DNA of 64,000 nucleotides, taken from positions 18,513,204 through 18,577,203 of the forward strand of contig NC_083655.1 of NCBI RefSeq assembly GCF_963576545.1. Direction: 5' to 3'. This stretch comes from Limanda limanda. Its lineage: Eukaryota; Chordata; Actinopteri; Pleuronectiformes; Pleuronectidae. Below, one piece after another: positions 63,301-64,000 of the stretch; the first letter of the stretch is position 1, and the number at the start of each line of letters is the position of its first letter. The notes under the pieces were generated by a model that had not been told where the DNA came from, did no database searches, and worked only from the letters and a program-made list of their open reading frames with translations. A program made the position numbers and the translations under genes.

Positions 63301-64000
63301 GTGACCTTCGATGGCCGCTGTTTCTCTTTCCTGGGTGACTGCCAGTACGTCCTAGCGAGGGAGACAGGTGGTTTGTTTAGTGTCACGGCGGAGAACGTGC
63401 CCTGTGGGAGCACTGGGGTCACCTGCACAAAGTCAGTCACCCTCAGTCTGGGAAACACCATCATACACCTGCTGAGAGGTAGGAGGGATGGGGGGAGCGT
63501 TATGGGGGATGGCAGGTCGGGGTTCATGAGTACCGCGGACTATGCTTTAGGAAACAGTTGCTTGAAATAAACGCTATTGTCTCTATCTTTTAGGTAAAGC
63601 TGTGACAGTGAACGGAATGCCTGTTACTCTACCAAAGTCCTACAGTGGCAGTGGTCTGTCTTTGGAAAGAGTCGGCCTGTTTGTGTCCCTCTCCTCTCAA
63701 CTCGGAGTCACTCTGCTTTGGGATGGCGGTAGGACTAACTTTAGGTTTTCACAATTTAATTCACCAATTACTATTCACGAAATTTATGGCAGATATAATT
63801 ATTTCCAGGTATGCGGCTTTATGTGCGCCTGGCTGCCCACCTGAGGGGTCGGGTCGGGGGCCTGTGCGGAAACTTTGATGGTGATACGGAGAACGACTTC
63901 ACAACACGGCAGGGCATCGTGGAGTCTACAGCTGAGCTGTTCGGAAACTCCTGGAAGGTCAGCCCCTCCTGCCCTGACGTGGCAGATCAGGACCTCCGAG
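51332..64000 (+). CDS. sspo: SCO-spondin, N-terminal part (22 exons, continues beyond window)
   Basis: Twenty-two exons join with consistent phases to 3607 nt (1202 aa), cut by the window end. SCO-spondin is the giant glycoprotein secreted by the subcommissural organ and floor plate that polymerises into the Reissner fibre in cerebrospinal fluid; in fish it is needed for a straight body axis. Modules: signal peptide 1-18; Cys-rich EMI-like segment 19-115 ([31 protein letters not shown]); VWD1 ~187-363 ([35 protein letters not shown]); C8-1 ~366-457; TIL-1 ~458-522; VWD2 ~550-745 with a weak start; C8-2; TIL-2 ~822-880; a further TIL-like segment in exons 18-19; VWD3 from ~1016 ([35 protein letters not shown]). 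An N-terminal EMI-like segment before three VWD units distinguishes it from VWF and otogelin. The thrombospondin and LDL-receptor repeats expected further on lie outside. Adjacency to aoc1 supports the call. Confidence 0.88.
53089..53298 (+). CDS. sspo: sspo exon 2 (EMI-like segment)
   Basis: Acceptor ATATTCCAG|ACACTGG; joins exon 1 to give [15 protein letters not shown]. Ends at [21 protein letters not shown] and LKASCFLY are the EMI-like cysteine positions. Confidence 0.88.
54055..54137 (+). CDS. sspo: sspo exon 3
   Basis: Acceptor CCACCTCAG; donor GAAG|GTGAGG. Encodes [20 protein letters not shown] then GPRCSE; CCEGW.G..C is the typical close of an EMI domain. Confidence 0.88.
54234..54404 (+). 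CDS. sspo: sspo exon 4
   Basis: Acceptor CTCTCCCAG; donor CTTCCAG|GTCAGA. Cys-rich: [38 protein letters not shown]. Confidence 0.88.
54497..54720 (+). CDS. sspo: sspo exon 5 (start of VWD1)
   Basis: Acceptor GTCTCTAG; donor AGTAAG|GTATGA. Contains [20 protein letters not shown] then GTCTYLLAS, the VWD domain start. Confidence 0.9.
54949..55051 (+). CDS. sspo: sspo exon 6 (VWD1)
   Basis: Acceptor TTTTTTTCAG; donor AAAATG|GTAAAC. Encodes [20 protein letters not shown] then [11 protein letters not shown]. Confidence 0.88.
55489..55647 (+). CDS. sspo: sspo exon 7 (VWD1)
   Basis: Acceptor TCCTTGTACAG; donor CTGATG|GTGAGA. Ends in [12 protein letters not shown], the conserved VWD glycine-cysteine motif. 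Confidence 0.9.
55876..55961 (+). CDS. sspo: sspo exon 8 (end of VWD1)
   Basis: Acceptor CCTTTGTATAG; donor AATGAA|GTAATG. Encodes [20 protein letters not shown] then WKVPDQKNE, the DDF...G.W end of VWD. Confidence 0.88.
56214..56339 (+). CDS. sspo: sspo exon 9 (C8-1)
   Basis: Acceptor CTTCCTTTAG; donor TCTCGG|GTGAGG. Encodes [13 protein letters not shown] then [15 protein letters not shown], first half of a C8 domain. Confidence 0.88.
56674..56830 (+). CDS. sspo: sspo exon 10 (C8-1)
   Basis: Acceptor GTGTCTTTCAG; donor TTTGTG|GTAATG. Encodes [18 protein letters not shown] then [16 protein letters not shown], second half of C8. Confidence 0.9.
56939..57191 (+). CDS. sspo: sspo exon 11 (TIL-1)
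   Basis: Acceptor TCTCTGCAG; donor ACGTG|GTGAGG. Encodes a trypsin-inhibitor-like cysteine domain ([35 protein letters not shown]). Confidence 0.9.
57286..57427 (+). CDS. sspo: sspo exon 12 (start of VWD2)
   Basis: Acceptor TCTTCCAG; donor GTGGAG|GTGAGA. Encodes [20 protein letters not shown] then [17 protein letters not shown]. The usual GDPHY is not kept, so this VWD start is atypical. Confidence 0.88.
57524..57656 (+). CDS. sspo: sspo exon 13 (VWD2)
   Basis: Acceptor GTGTGTTCAG; donor ACACTG|GTAAGT. Encodes [20 protein letters not shown] then [18 protein letters not shown]. Confidence 0.88.
58065..58237 (+). CDS. sspo: sspo exon 14 (VWD2)
   Basis: Acceptor GTTACTTCCAG; donor AACAAG|GTATCC. 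Encodes [19 protein letters not shown] then [20 protein letters not shown]. Confidence 0.88.
58684..58902 (+). CDS. sspo: sspo exon 15 (end of VWD2, start of C8-2)
   Basis: Acceptor TATATTCAAG; donor [32 protein letters not shown] is the VWD close; [13 protein letters not shown] opens C8. Confidence 0.9.
59013..59178 (+). CDS. sspo: sspo exon 16 (C8-2)
   Basis: Acceptor GGATCTTGCAG; donor TTCTGCC|GTAAGT. Encodes [20 protein letters not shown] then [17 protein letters not shown]. Confidence 0.9.
60170..60428 (+). CDS. sspo: sspo exon 17 (TIL-2)
   Basis: Acceptor TTTCTCCCCAG; donor ACCTG|GTATGT. TIL pattern [42 protein letters not shown]. Followed by a 1.7-kb intron without recognised features. 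Confidence 0.9.
62145..62355 (+). CDS. sspo: sspo exon 18 (TIL-like)
   Basis: Acceptor CCCTTAACAG; donor CTCCTA|GTGGGT. Encodes [20 protein letters not shown] then [10 protein letters not shown] and [11 protein letters not shown]. The donor is less typical, but phase and the next exon require it. Confidence 0.85.
63048..63142 (+). CDS. sspo: sspo exon 19
   Basis: Acceptor GTTTCCTGCAG; donor ACATG|GTAACG. Encodes [20 protein letters not shown] then [10 protein letters not shown], the close of the TIL-like unit. Confidence 0.88.
63222..63478 (+). CDS. sspo: sspo exon 20 (start of VWD3)
   Basis: Acceptor CTCTGCCTTAG; donor GAGAG|GTAGGA. Encodes [20 protein letters not shown] then [20 protein letters not shown], a canonical VWD start. 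Confidence 0.9.
63594..63728 (+). CDS. sspo: sspo exon 21 (VWD3)
   Basis: Acceptor TATCTTTTAG; donor GGCG|GTAGGA. Encodes [20 protein letters not shown] then LGVTLLWDG. Confidence 0.88.
63809..64000 (+). CDS. sspo: sspo exon 22 (end of VWD3, cut by window end)
   Basis: Acceptor ATTATTTCCAG. Encodes [20 protein letters not shown] then [12 protein letters not shown] and [13 protein letters not shown]. Open at the last base; exon end lies outside. Confidence 0.88.

Overview
The window is vertebrate nuclear DNA, almost certainly from a teleost fish. Genes are split into exons with GT-AG introns. They sit in AT-rich DNA crowded with microsatellites and several generations of hAT-type transposons, plus other dispersed repeats familiar from fish genomes. 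Two genes can be rebuilt exon by exon with every splice phase consistent. On the minus strand (44140-39407) is aoc1, a copper amine oxidase of the diamine oxidase type (742 aa, four coding exons). On the plus strand (51332 to the window end) is the N-terminal third of sspo, SCO-spondin (22 exons, 1202 aa before the edge; signal peptide, EMI-like segment, VWD-C8-TIL modules). AOC1 and SSPO both lie on human 7q36, so their adjacency looks like conserved synteny.

Layout. 1-5780: non-coding, probably the first intron of a minus-strand gene whose first coding exon (6020-5783) lies in a CpG island; that gene is not identified. 6224-13437: no gene seen. 13438-22173: a hAT-type element with a perfect 8-bp target duplication, split by a 7.8-kb palindrome. 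22182-24588: low-complexity DNA and dispersed repeats. 24589-31872: three genes of a fish-type seven-transmembrane receptor family, one with a nonsense codon, one intact, one divergent on the other strand, inside a tandem duplication. 32050-39400: microsatellites and repeats. 39407-44140: aoc1. 44861-46097: a second copy of the hAT-type element, without the palindrome. 46600-48682: two hAT transposase C-terminal relics. 51332-64000: sspo.

The most unusual object is the palindrome at 13747-21527. It has two 3636-bp arms, identical wherever I compared them and without net indel, around a 509-bp spacer. It is inserted in the hAT-type element with a 7-8 bp target duplication. Its ends and centre carry roughly 60 copies of ACTAGT in an ordered lattice: single sites every 21 bp (two helical turns) in the outermost and central blocks, and paired sites (8 bp apart) every ~30 bp (three turns) in the blocks between. 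I see no transposase in it. Each arm holds an octamer-CCAAT-TATA cluster followed by AATAAA, and a possible spliced, polyadenylated transcription unit pointing inward. The surrounding hAT-type element, in both copies, carries a frameshifted histone H3 gene fragment, so it has captured host sequence. This palindromic, helically phased element is the best candidate for an undescribed system here.

All calls rest on reading the sequence; no database search was run. Gene-family names come from recognised motifs and remembered family features.
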